Assembly: GCA_041906145.1 (NCBI GenBank)
Contig: JAYRJU010000002.1
Coordinates: 434,001-498,000, forward strand
Length of the DNA: 64,000 nucleotides
DNA from: SHVO01 sp041906145
GTDB taxonomy: Bacteria; Pseudomonadota; Alphaproteobacteria; Rhodospirillales; Rhodospirillaceae
Direction of reading: 5' to 3'
Notes under the pieces: generated by a model
Seen by the model: only the letters and a program-made list of their open reading frames with translations
The model's database searches: none
Told to the model about the DNA's origin: nothing
Made by a program: the position numbers and the translations under genes
Shown: positions 16,532 through 25,089 of the stretch, piece after piece
Layout of the letters: each line of letters begins with the position of its first letter
Position numbering within the stretch: the stretch's first letter is position 1

Positions 16532-19144
16532 ATGAGAATTCTTGTTGCGCTCCTGGTGGCGTGCGTGGCTTCGGCCAGCCTCTGGGCGTCACTCGACAGA
16601 CCTCTCGATGCGCCGGACTGGCGGGGCCAGTTCAAGGGCGTCTCCTATTCTCCTTCGCACGTCTACACTGAAGAGCAGCTTCAGAACGGGATTGATCCGG
16701 CGATCATCCGCCGCGACATGGAACAGCTCTCCGGCGTCACCAAGCGCGTCCGTACATATACTGTGGACCGCGGCCAGGACGCCGTTCCGTACATTGCGAA
16801 GGAATACGGCCTGAAGGTCACCCTGGGTATCTGGCTCAGCGGCGACAAGGAACTCAACGAAATCGAAGTCACGAAGGCCATTCGGGCCATCAACGACAAC
16901 CCGGGCGTCGTCGATCGCGTGATCGTCGGCAACGAAGTGGTGATGCGCCGCGAACTAACGCCGGCGGAAGTCACCGACTACATCGTGCGCGTGCGTAAGG
17001 CCGTCACCAATAAGAAGGTCGAAGTCGGCACCGCCGAAGTCTGGAGCGTGTGGCTCGACTATCCGGAACTGGCCAAGGAAAGCGCCTTCGTCGGGATCCA
17101 TCTCCTCCCGTACTGGGAAGGCATCAAGTCCGAAGACGGCATGGACTATGTCACCACGCGTTTCGACATGGTCGCCAAGAAGTTCCCGAACAAGAAGATC
17201 GTGATCGGCGAAGCCGGCTGGCCGTCCGACGGCCGCGTGAAGAAGGGCTCGGTGCCCTCGAACGCGATGGAAGCCTACTTCCTGCGTCACTTCCTCACCC
17301 TCGCGACCGCGAAGAACTACGACTACTACGTGATCGAAGCGTTCGATCAGCCGTGGAAAGCCGGTCCAGAAGGCGCCGTGGGCGCTTTCTGGGGCATGTT
17401 CGACGCCGAAGGCCTGCCGAAGTTCAACTTCACGGGCCACCTGACGTCGTTCCCGGATTGGTCGCAGTACGCGGGCGCCGCAACTATCGCGACCTTCCTG
17501 ATCGGCCTGATGGTCCTGATGTTGGTGCCCAGCATGAGCCTGCAGGGCTATGCGCTGGTTGCCGGCATCGTCAGCCTGACGGTCTCGGGCGCGCTGTTCA
17601 TCATCGAAGCCTCGTCGCTGCGCTATGTCCAGCTGACGGCGCTGTGGGGTGCGGCCATCATCATTCCGGCGGCCATGTTCACCGCGCTGCTGCTGGTGAC
17701 CGAGACCACCGAATGGGCGCTCAGCCTCTTCCGCGAAAAGCGTAAGCCGCGGATCGGTTCAGCCGGCTACATCGGCACCCCGCGCGTTTCGATCCACCTG
17801 CCGACGCATAACGAGCCGCCTGAGATGGTCGTTCAGACCCTCAATGCCCTCGCGCGTCTCGACTATCCGAACTTCGAGGTCATCATCCTCGACAACAACA
17901 CCCGGGATTCCAGCTTGTGGAAGCCCGTGGAGGCTCATGCGCAGACCCTCGGCGAGCGTTTCCGCTTCTATCACTTCGACGGCGTGAAGGGTTTCAAGGC
18001 GGGCGCGCTCAATATCGCCCTGAAGCTGACGGACCCGGCTGCTGAATATGTCGCCGTTATCGACAGCGACTATCAAGTCGCGCCGGAATGGCTGAAGACA
18101 ATGATGCCCGGCTTCGCCGACCGTAAGGTGGCCGTGGTCCAATCGCCGCAGGATTACCGCGACGCCGACGAAAGCCTGTTCAAGACGTTCTGCTACGAAG
18201 AATACGCCACCTTCTTCCAGGTCGGCATGGTGGAGCGCAACGAACACAATGCCATCATCCAGCACGGCACCATGTGCATCGTTCGCCGCAGCGCGATGGA
18301 GCAGGTTGGTGGTTGGGCGGAATGGTGCATCACCGAAGATACCGAACTGGGTCTTCGTCTGTTCGAAGCCGGTTACACCGCGCTCTATTCGCCCGCCAGC
18401 ATGGGCCGCGGCCTGATGCCGGATACGTATGACGCCTATAAGGGCCAGCGTTATCGCTGGGTCTATGGCGCCATGCAGATCATGAAGCGTCATGCGGCTC
18501 AGCTGTTCACGGGCAAGAGCACGCTCACCCCGGCGCAGCGCTATCACTTCGTCGCAGGTTGGCTGCCTTGGTTCGCCGATGCCTTTGCTCTGGTGTTTGG
18601 CGTCCTGTCGCTGGTGTGGACCGCGCTTATGGCTATCGCGCCGCGTCACTTCGACGTGCCGCTGACCGCTCTGTCCAGTGTCGCGCTCACGCTGTTCGCC
18701 GTGAAGACCGCCAAGACCGTGTGGCTCCACCGCGCGAAAGTCGGCACCGGCTACATGGGCGCCATCGCGGCGGCTGTGACCGGCCTCTCGCTGGCTTTCA
18801 CCGTTGGCCGCGGCGTGCTCGCGGGTCTATTCACCTCCGGCAAGCCGTTCATGGTGACGCCGAAGTGCAAGGACATGGCCGGTTGGGCCCGCGCGCTGCG
18901 TATCGCCAGCACCGAGACCTTTATGTTGGCGGCCACCATCGTTGCGATCGTCTCGACCTCCATCATCGGCCGCCTGGACGATCCGGCGGAAGTGGTTTGG
19001 GTCTGCGCCCTCGCGGTCCTCGGCATCCCCTACGCCGCTGCGGTGCTCGTGGCCCTGGGTTCGACGGTTCAGTTCCGCCGCCCGCTCCCGCAGACCGATA
19101 TCGCGCCGGTCCTGCAGGCTTCGAAAATGGACCTCGCCGCTTAA
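16532..19144 (+). CDS. GH17-GT2 fusion: beta-1,3-glucan synthase/transglycosylase (NdvB-like)
   Basis: This is an 870-aa membrane glucan synthase. The N-terminal exported GH17 domain (about residues 30-300) has the acid/base motif VIVGNEVVMRR and the nucleophile motif KIVIGEAGWPSDG. TM helices lie around 310-400. The cytoplasmic GT2 domain (about 420-680) has HLPTHNEPPEMV, the DxD-like VIDSDYQVAPEW, CITEDTELGLRLFEAGY and QRYRWVYGAMQ. Several further TM helices follow. The same fusion occurs in glucan synthases called NdvB in Bradyrhizobium and Pseudomonas (family knowledge), so the product is likely a beta-1,3(-1,6) periplasmic or surface glucan. I chose the ATG at 16532 because it gives a normal signal/TM start. 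Codon use is strikingly optimised (CTG, CGC, AAG, GGC), suggesting high expression. A strong terminator follows. Confidence 0.9.
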   Translation: MRILVALLVACVASASLWASLDRPLDAPDWRGQFKGVSYSPSHVYTEEQLQNGIDPAIIRRDMEQLSGVTKRVRTYTVDRGQDAVPYIAKEYGLKVTLGIWLSGDKELNEIEVTKAIRAINDNPGVVDRVIVGNEVVMRRELTPAEVTDYIVRVRKAVTNKKVEVGTAEVWSVWLDYPELAKESAFVGIHLLPYWEGIKSEDGMDYVTTRFDMVAKKFPNKKIVIGEAGWPSDGRVKKGSVPSNAMEAYFLRHFLTLATAKNYDYYVIEAFDQPWKAGPEGAVGAFWGMFDAEGLPKFNFTGHLTSFPDWSQYAGAATIATFLIGLMVLMLVPSMSLQGYALVAGIVSLTVSGALFIIEASSLRYVQLTALWGAAIIIPAAMFTALLLVTETTEWALSLFREKRKPRIGSAGYIGTPRVSIHLPTHNEPPEMVVQTLNALARLDYPNFEVIILDNNTRDSSLWKPVEAHAQTLGERFRFYHFDGVKGFKAGALNIALKLTDPAAEYVAVIDSDYQVAPEWLKTMMPGFADRKVAVVQSPQDYRDADESLFKTFCYEEYATFFQVGMVERNEHNAIIQHGTMCIVRRSAMEQVGGWAEWCITEDTELGLRLFEAGYTALYSPASMGRGLMPDTYDAYKGQRYRWVYGAMQIMKRHAAQLFTGKSTLTPAQRYHFVAGWLPWFADAFALVFGVLSLVWTALMAIAPRHFDVPLTALSSVALTLFAVKTAKTVWLHRAKVGTGYMGAIAAAVTGLSLAFTVGRGVLAGLFTSGKPFMVTPKCKDMAGWARALRIASTETFMLAATIVAIVSTSIIGRLDDPAEVVWVCALAVLGIPYAAAVLVALGSTVQFRRPLPQTDIAPVLQASKMDLAA

Positions 19145-19166
19145 GCCCGGCGGAGACATAAGAACG

Positions 19167-19198
19167 AACGGGCCCCGAAAGGGGCCCGTTTTGTTTTT
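19167..19198 (+). terminator. Rho-independent terminator of the beta-glucan synthase gene
   Basis: There is a perfect 10-bp stem, AACGGGCCCC / GGGGCCCGTT, with a GAAA tetraloop at 19177-19180, followed by TTTTGTTTTT. It begins 22 nt after the stop codon of the glucan synthase and ends just before the convergent flavoprotein stop. Confidence 0.95.
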
Positions 19199-19201
19199 GA
19201 G

Positions 19202-20794
19202 CTATTTCAAATCCGCGAGAATCTCGCGGGCCGCGTTGTAACCGGGCGCGCCGGTGACGCCGCCGCCGGGGTGGGTTCCTGAGCCGCACATGTAAAGGCG
19301 GGCAATCGGCGCGCGGTAGTCGGCATGTCCCAGGACCGGCCGCGCCGAGAACATCTGATCGAGCGAAAGCGCGCCGTGGAAGATATCGCCACCCACCATG
19401 CCGAAGCGGCGTTCGAGATCGAGCGGGCTCAGAATCTGCCGGCTTAAGACCGACGCTTTGAAGTTCGGCGCATGTCTGTTCACGGTCTCGATCATGAGGT
19501 CCGCCACCTCTTCCCGCGCTGTGTCCCACGAACGCCCGTCCGGAAGCTGCGGAGCGACATGCTGACAGAACAGGCTTGCGACATGCGCGCCCTTCGGCGC
19601 AAGCGAGTCATCCAATGTCGACGGGATCAGCATTTCAACGATAGGCGCCTTGGACCACCCATGCTCGCGTGCGTCCGTATAGGCCCGCTCCATGTAGGCG
19701 AGTGACGGCGCAACGATGATCCCCGCGGTCATGTGATCGCCGGCCTCCGGTAGGCACGTGAAGCGCGGTAGCTCGGTCAACGCGACGTTCATGCGGAAGG
19801 TGCCCGATCCGCAGCGGTAGCGGGTGATACGCTCGGCGAAATCGGCGGGCAGCGCTGTCTGGTCGACAAGTTTCGTGAACAGAAGCTTGGGATTGAGGTT
19901 GGAAGCAACGGCTTTGGCTTTGACCGCCTCACCGTTGGCCAGGAGCACGCCTGCGGCGCCCCGGCGGTCCAGCAGTACTTCTTTCACCTCGGCGTCTGTG
20001 CGAATAGTCACACCCCGCGCGGCGCAGGCTTTCGCCATCGCCTGCGTGATCGCGCCCATGCCGCCGACGGCATGGCCCCAGGCGCCCTTCTTTCCGTTCA
20101 CTTCGCCGAAAACATGGTGGAGCAGAACGTAAGCGGAGCCCGGCGTGTATGGGCTTGCGTAATTGCCCACCACGGCGTCGAACCCGAACGCGGCTTTGAT
20201 GGGATCGCTTTCGAACCAGCCGTCCAGCCAATTGCCTGCGGACTGCGAGAACAAGGCGAGCAAATCGCGGCGCACGGTCATGTCGGCCTTGGCGATTTCG
20301 CGGCCCGATTTGTAGGCCTCGAACAACTGGGGGAGGGCGGTGAATAGGCTGCCGGTCACGACATTGGGAGGCGTGCGCAGAAGAAAGCTTCGGATAACGT
20401 CAACGACCTCGTCCAGGCGCTTGCCATATTCATCCAAGCGCGCTGCGTCGCGGACGGAGAACTTCGCGACTTCGGCTTTGGTGCGGCCTTCTCCGGTTAC
20501 AAGATAGTCGCGCTCATTGATCGGCAGGAAGTTGGAAGCGCGTCGTTCGACGATGCGCAGGCCGTGCCCGTGTAAATCCATATCCTTGATCACGCGCGGA
20601 TTTAAAAGCGAGACGGTGTAACTCGCGACCGAATTCCGGAAGCCTGGGAAGAATTCCTCGGTCACCGCCGCGCCGCCAACGACAGGCTGACGCTCGAGGA
20701 CGGAGACCTTCAATCCCGCACGCGCCAGATAGAACGCGCAGACAAGACCGTTATGTCCGCCGCCGATGATGACAACGTCGGTTTCAGACGCCAT
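19202..20794 (-). CDS. Phytoene-dehydrogenase-like FAD oxidoreductase (PYROXD2/CrtI-related)
   Basis: This 530-aa flavoprotein has a dinucleotide-binding motif VVIIGGGHNGLVCAFYLARAG at the N-terminus followed by VLERQPVVGGAA. The C-terminal FAD segment is RLYMCGSGTHPGGGVTGAPG. The pattern places it in the NAD(P)/FAD-dependent group related to CrtI and human PYROXD2. No carotenoid genes are nearby, so a carotenoid role is not indicated and the substrate is unknown. It starts 6 nt after the upstream substrate-binding-protein gene ends, the last of four same-strand genes from cysteine synthase onward. Confidence 0.88.
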   Translation of the reverse strand: MASETDVVIIGGGHNGLVCAFYLARAGLKVSVLERQPVVGGAAVTEEFFPGFRNSVASYTVSLLNPRVIKDMDLHGHGLRIVERRASNFLPINERDYLVTGEGRTKAEVAKFSVRDAARLDEYGKRLDEVVDVIRSFLLRTPPNVVTGSLFTALPQLFEAYKSGREIAKADMTVRRDLLALFSQSAGNWLDGWFESDPIKAAFGFDAVVGNYASPYTPGSAYVLLHHVFGEVNGKKGAWGHAVGGMGAITQAMAKACAARGVTIRTDAEVKEVLLDRRGAAGVLLANGEAVKAKAVASNLNPKLLFTKLVDQTALPADFAERITRYRCGSGTFRMNVALTELPRFTCLPEAGDHMTAGIIVAPSLAYMERAYTDAREHGWSKAPIVEMLIPSTLDDSLAPKGAHVASLFCQHVAPQLPDGRSWDTAREEVADLMIETVNRHAPNFKASVLSRQILSPLDLERRFGMVGGDIFHGALSLDQMFSARPVLGHADYRAPIARLYMCGSGTHPGGGVTGAPGYNAAREILADLK

Positions 20795-20800
20795 GCGTTG

Positions 20801-22429
20801 TTAGGCCTTGAGGCGCAGGAACCGGGTGCGGTGGAGGTTTTCGAGGTTGTCCTCGTACCCTTCGACCTTGAGCGAAACGAGGGTCTTGGTGCTGGAGTAA
20901 TGGATCGGGATCACGCCGCATTCGTTCAGCGCGATCTGCTCCGCCTTTGCCATCACCTCGGCGCGGGCTTTCAAGTCCAGCATGACCTTAGCATCTGCCA
21001 TGAGCCGGTCGTATTCGGCATTGCTATAGCGCGCGTAATTGAAAACCCCGGCCGAGGTTTCGATCAAGCTTAGGAATGTTTGCGGATCGTTATAGTCGCC
21101 GACCCACCCCGCTTCAGCGACTTCAAAGTCGCCTTGCTGTACGCGGTTGTAGTGAACCTTCGGCTCATTGCCCAGCAGTCGGGCGACGATCCCTACCTCC
21201 TTGAGCAGCGTACTCAGCGCCACATACATCCGGCGGGCATCGTAGGAGAGCCGGTACTGCATCTCAAAGGAGAACGGTTTATCCGGCCCATACCCGGCGG
21301 CGGCCAGGAGTTCCCTGGCTTCCGCGCGGCGCCGTTCCATCGGCCAATCGGCGAAATCGAGCGTTGGCCCCCGCAGGTAGTTGTCGATCCCCGGCGGGAC
21401 GAACGAGTAAGCGGGGATTCCGCCGTCACGTCGCACCTTCGCCATGAGAAGTTCGCGGTCGATCGCCAAACTCATGGCTCGCCGCACGCGCACGTCGTTG
21501 AATTGGGGCCGCTTCAGGTTCATGAAGGCGTAGTTGACGGAAAGGTACGGCGAAATCCTCGCCTGGCCGGGCATATTTTCCTTCAGCCACGCAATCTGCT
21601 GGCTCGGGAAGCCGCTGGTTGTGATGTTCATGTCGATTTCGCCGGCGCGGAAGCGCGTCAGCGCCGACCGCTCGTCGTCGATCGGATAGAAGTAAACTTC
21701 GTCGATCTTCACATTGGCCGCGTCATAAAAGCGCGGGTTCTTGACCAACTTCACGTAGCCGTTGGGCACATACTCGGCCAGGACGTAGGCGCCGTTGGAC
21801 ACCATCGTTCCCGCTTGTACCCAGGCGCGGCCGTGTTTGGCGACCAGATGCTGGGGCACGGCGAAGGTTGAGTAGTGCTTGAGCAGTCCGGGCAGGAAGG
21901 GCGCAGGCTGCGCCAGGATGATTTCCAAAGTGTGATCGTCAAGCGCTCGGATGCCGATCTCCTCCACCGGCTTTTTACCGGCGTTGGCGTCCTGCGCATT
22001 CTTGATCGGGTAGAGGATGAAGGCGTAGCGGGCCGACGTTTGCGGATCCAGCATGCGGCGCCAGCTGTAGACGAAGTCATGGGCTGTGATGGCAACGCCG
22101 TCCGACCAAAGGAGCCCGCGCCGCAGCTTAAAGGTCCAAACCAAGCCGTCGTCGTTGGCTGTCCAACTTTCCGCGCACGCCGGCACGGGTCGCGCGCGCG
22201 AGTCATCGGTTGTCAGGCCGATGAACATGTCGCCGATGATGTTGTTTTCCCACGAGCCGCTGGACAGATGCGGATCGAGCGTATCGGGCTCGGTGCCGTT
22301 GCCGCGGCGCAGGACGACGGGGCCTTCCGCGCCGAGGGCTGGCAATGCGCCAAAAGCCATAGCAGCTCCGCCAAGCTTCAGGGCCCAGCGCCGTGTGCCG
22401 CTCATCCTTGGAAAGGCGGTCGTCTGCAT
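20801..22429 (-). CDS. Peptide/nickel-type ABC transporter substrate-binding protein (SBP_bac_5)
   Basis: This 542-aa periplasmic solute-binding protein has the SBP family 5 opening RRGNGTEPDTLDPHLSSG and the later HDFVYSWRRMLDPQTSA and NDVRVRRAMSLAIDRE segments typical of OppA-like proteins. The N-terminus contains TRRWALKLGGAAMAFGALPALGA, a plausible twin-arginine signal. An alternative ATG at 22405 would place the arginines nearer the start. No permease or ATPase genes are adjacent, so it is an orphan binding component. It is followed within 6 nt by the flavoprotein gene. The ligand is probably an oligopeptide by family, unproven here. Confidence 0.9.
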   Translation of the reverse strand: MQTTAFPRMSGTRRWALKLGGAAMAFGALPALGAEGPVVLRRGNGTEPDTLDPHLSSGSWENNIIGDMFIGLTTDDSRARPVPACAESWTANDDGLVWTFKLRRGLLWSDGVAITAHDFVYSWRRMLDPQTSARYAFILYPIKNAQDANAGKKPVEEIGIRALDDHTLEIILAQPAPFLPGLLKHYSTFAVPQHLVAKHGRAWVQAGTMVSNGAYVLAEYVPNGYVKLVKNPRFYDAANVKIDEVYFYPIDDERSALTRFRAGEIDMNITTSGFPSQQIAWLKENMPGQARISPYLSVNYAFMNLKRPQFNDVRVRRAMSLAIDRELLMAKVRRDGGIPAYSFVPPGIDNYLRGPTLDFADWPMERRRAEARELLAAAGYGPDKPFSFEMQYRLSYDARRMYVALSTLLKEVGIVARLLGNEPKVHYNRVQQGDFEVAEAGWVGDYNDPQTFLSLIETSAGVFNYARYSNAEYDRLMADAKVMLDLKARAEVMAKAEQIALNECGVIPIHYSSTKTLVSLKVEGYEDNLENLHRTRFLRLKA

Positions 22430-22485
22430 GTCGTCAGCCTAGCACAGGCCCAGGGAGGTTTAGCCAGTGGGGTTAGCCCGTGGGA

Positions 22486-22926
22486 TTAGCCGGTGGGCTC
22501 CCAACGCATATGCACGTGGGGGATGCCCGCTTCCATGAAATGTTCGCCTTCGCTTACAAATCCCAGCTTGAGGTAGAAGTCCTCGACCTGGGCCTGGGCG
22601 TTCAGCACCACAGTGGCGACCTTACGGTCGGCAAGCCGGCGCATGATTTCGGCCATGATCAGCAGGCCGATGCCCTGTCCACGTGCATTTTCCAGAACCG
22701 CGACGCGCTCGACTTTGAAAATGCCGGGCTTGTAGGGGCGAACACGTGCGGCCCCCAAGGGAGCGCCGTCGGCCTCCGCCAGCACATGCTCGCAAATGCC
22801 TTCATGCTCGTCCCATTCCAGGTCCAGGGGGACCTGCTGTTCTTCGCAAAAGACCGTGTAACGGATGTGCCGCGCCAAGGCCATGCGCGGGTCCGTGACG
22901 GGGAAGAAGTCGACCGTAATCGCCAT
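22486..22926 (-). CDS. GNAT-family N-acetyltransferase
   Basis: This 146-aa acetyltransferase resembles the ElaA/YjcF group. It has IRYTVFCEEQQVPLDLEWDE near the N-terminus, acetyl-CoA-binding loop RVAVLENARGQGIGLLIMAE in the middle, and DFYLKLGFVSEGEHFMEAGIPHVHM at the end. It lies 9 nt after the cysteine synthase stop on the same strand, so it is likely co-transcribed. The acceptor is unknown. Confidence 0.9.
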   Translation of the reverse strand: MAITVDFFPVTDPRMALARHIRYTVFCEEQQVPLDLEWDEHEGICEHVLAEADGAPLGAARVRPYKPGIFKVERVAVLENARGQGIGLLIMAEIMRRLADRKVATVVLNAQAQVEDFYLKLGFVSEGEHFMEAGIPHVHMRWEPTG

Positions 22927-22935
22927 GCGGCGATT

Positions 22936-23940
22936 TTACTGATCGAGCCAGGGCGGTACAGGCAGATTCTTGGCGCGCAGGAATTCCGGATTGTACAGCT
23001 TGCTTTGGTAGCGAGAGCCGGAGTCCGTCAGGAACGTCACGATCGTTTTTCCCGGCCCCAGCTTTCTCGCCAAACGGATGGCGCCCGCGATATTGACGCC
23101 GGTCGAACTGCCGACGCTGATGCCTTCTTCTTTCACGAGGTCATAGACGAGGGGCAAAGCTTCCGTATCGGGGATCTGAAATTGATCGTCGACGATCGCG
23201 CCTTCCAAATTCGCCGTGATGCGGCTCTGGCCGATGCCTTCGGTGATGGAGCTGCCTTCGGCTTTCAGCTGGCCATGGGCATAGTAGTTGTACAGGGCCG
23301 CGCCCATGGGGTCGGCGAGGGCGACGACGATGTTCTTGTTGCGGGCCTTGAGACCGCCGCCGACGCCGGCCAGCGTCCCCCCGGTTCCCACAACCGAAAC
23401 AAAGCCGTCGATACGTCCGTCGAGGTCGTTCCATACTTCCGCCGCGGTCTCGCGCGCGTGTCCGTCCCGGTTGGCGACGTTGTCGAATTGGTTCGCCCAG
23501 ATTGCGCCGTTCGCTTCGGTTTGCGCCAGTTCCTCGGCGAGGCGCTTCGAGAACTTCACATAGTGATTTGGATCGGCGGCCGGCACGGCCTTCACCTGGC
23601 GCAAGTCCGCGCCCAACAACCTCAGAGCATCCTTTTTCTCCTGGCTCTGGGTCTCCGGCAGCACGATCACGGTTCGGTAGCCCTTGGCATTCCCGACGAT
23701 CGTCAGTCCGATCCCCGTATTGCCGGCGGTCCCTTCGACGATGACGCCGCCTGGCTTTAAGAGACCCTTGGCTTCGGCGTCCTCGATAATGAATTTTGCG
23801 GTGCGGTCTTTGATCGAGCCTCCGGGGTTGGCGAACTCGGCTTTGGCGAGGATGGAGCATCCGGTCAGCTCGGACGCCTTGCGCAGTCTTATGAGCGGTG
23901 TGTGGCCGATGGCGGCGACGACATTGGGGAGGGCGGGCAT
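22936..23940 (-). CDS. Cysteine synthase (O-acetylserine sulfhydrylase), PLP-dependent
   Basis: The enzyme makes cysteine from O-acetylserine and sulfide. The PLP lysine is in FANPGGSIKDRTAKF, the phosphate-binding loop is EGTAGNTGIG and the C-terminal segment VGSSTGVNIAGAIRLA is characteristic. The ATG at 23940 gives 334 aa and places VVAAIGHTPLIRL near the N-terminus as in homologues; in-frame starts at 23979 and 24030 are possible but poorly supported. It belongs to the CysK/CBS-like group; CysK versus CysM cannot be decided by eye. Sulfate activation genes lie 18 kb away in the same window. It is the first gene of a four-gene minus-strand series. Confidence 0.92.
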   Translation of the reverse strand: MPALPNVVAAIGHTPLIRLRKASELTGCSILAKAEFANPGGSIKDRTAKFIIEDAEAKGLLKPGGVIVEGTAGNTGIGLTIVGNAKGYRTVIVLPETQSQEKKDALRLLGADLRQVKAVPAADPNHYVKFSKRLAEELAQTEANGAIWANQFDNVANRDGHARETAAEVWNDLDGRIDGFVSVVGTGGTLAGVGGGLKARNKNIVVALADPMGAALYNYYAHGQLKAEGSSITEGIGQSRITANLEGAIVDDQFQIPDTEALPLVYDLVKEEGISVGSSTGVNIAGAIRLARKLGPGKTIVTFLTDSGSRYQSKLYNPEFLRAKNLPVPPWLDQ

Positions 23941-24120
23941 TGAGGATCCGGGACGGAATAATGTTTGAGGTGGCGGCATTGAAACCGACCCGCGCTGGGC
24001 TTCCAAGACCCTAATTGACGAGCGCGCCACCGGGTCAATCCGGGAGAAAATCGTTCCTCCAACGGGGCCGGATCGGGGTAGTCTCTCTACTTCCTTGGCT
24101 CCTTACGTCCGGCCAGTCAC

Positions 24121-25089
24121 ATGCATAGCCCCGCGTCTTCCGCCGCGCCCGCGGCCCTCTTTACCTCGCGCTATTACGCCTCGGCGGACGGGCTTCGCCT
24201 CCATTACCGCGACTACCCGGGCCCGGCGAATGCGCGCCTGACGGTAGTCTGTATCCCGGGGCTGACCCGCAATGCGCGCGACTTCGAGGATGTGGCCCCG
24301 CACCTCGCGGACCGTTACCGGGTCATTTGCGTGGAGCTGCGCGGCCGGGGACTGTCGGAATATGCCAAGGATCCGATGACCTACGTGCCGCAAACCTATG
24401 TGCGCGATATCATCGCCCTGCTCGACGCCGTGGGCGTGAAGCGGGTTGCCATCATCGGCACCTCGCTTGGGGGCATCATTTCCATGCTTCTGGCGACCGT
24501 CGTGCCCGCGCGTCTTCTGGGTGTGGTCATTAACGACATCGGCCCGGAACTCGACCCCGTTGGCCTCGCGCGCATCGGAAGCTACGTGGGTCGCACGAAG
24601 CCGATTCAAAGCTGGGCCGATGCCGCCGCCGCGATCGAGGCGATCGACGGCATGGTGTTCCCCGAATACAAGGGCGAGGACTGGGTGCGTATGGCGCGCC
24701 GGCGCTTTGTGGAGACCCCGGAAGGCGGAATCCGGGCGGACTACGACACCGACATCTCCAAGCCGTTCATCGCCACCGCCAAGGCGGTGAACCTATGGCC
24801 CTTCTTCCGTTCGTTCCGCATGATCCCGGTCATGGCGCTTCGCGGCGGGCATACCGATCTCCTGTCGGTCGAAATCTTCGAGAAGATGCAGATCGAAGTC
24901 CCGCACTTGAAGCGGGTGACCGTCCCCAACCGCGGTCACGCGCCCTATCTGGACGAACCGGAAGCCCGTGCCGCTATCGATGCCTTCTTAGACTCCCTGC
25001 CGGCGCGTATCGGTTTTTTGACCGCCGTCAAACGCAAGGCGATCGCGGCGGCCACCCTGATCGGTCTCAAGCTCAAAGGCGAAATCTGA
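24121..25089 (+). CDS. Alpha/beta hydrolase
   Basis: This 322-aa alpha/beta hydrolase-fold protein shows the oxyanion-region segment VVCIPGLTRNARDFEDVAPHLA. The nucleophile elbow is IIGTSLGGII (Ser near residue 120), a candidate acid is Asp in LRGGHTDLLS, and the catalytic His is in VPNRGHAPYLDEPEA, so the triad is complete. There is no signal peptide. The stop overlaps the next gene's start (TGATG), so it is coupled to a class V aminotransferase. The substrate is unknown. Confidence 0.9.
   Translation: MHSPASSAAPAALFTSRYYASADGLRLHYRDYPGPANARLTVVCIPGLTRNARDFEDVAPHLADRYRVICVELRGRGLSEYAKDPMTYVPQTYVRDIIALLDAVGVKRVAIIGTSLGGIISMLLATVVPARLLGVVINDIGPELDPVGLARIGSYVGRTKPIQSWADAAAAIEAIDGMVFPEYKGEDWVRMARRRFVETPEGGIRADYDTDISKPFIATAKAVNLWPFFRSFRMIPVMALRGGHTDLLSVEIFEKMQIEVPHLKRVTVPNRGHAPYLDEPEARAAIDAFLDSLPARIGFLTAVKRKAIAAATLIGLKLKGEI

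Noticed and set aside
17759..18730. 323-codon minus-strand frame inside the glucan synthase
   Set aside because: It mirrors the optimised codon use of a definite GH17-GT2 gene and has no motif or ribosome site.
22480..23760. 426-codon plus-strand frame opposite the GNAT and cysteine synthase genes
   Set aside because: The opposite strand encodes two clear enzyme families; the long frame is a GC-bias shadow without family motifs.
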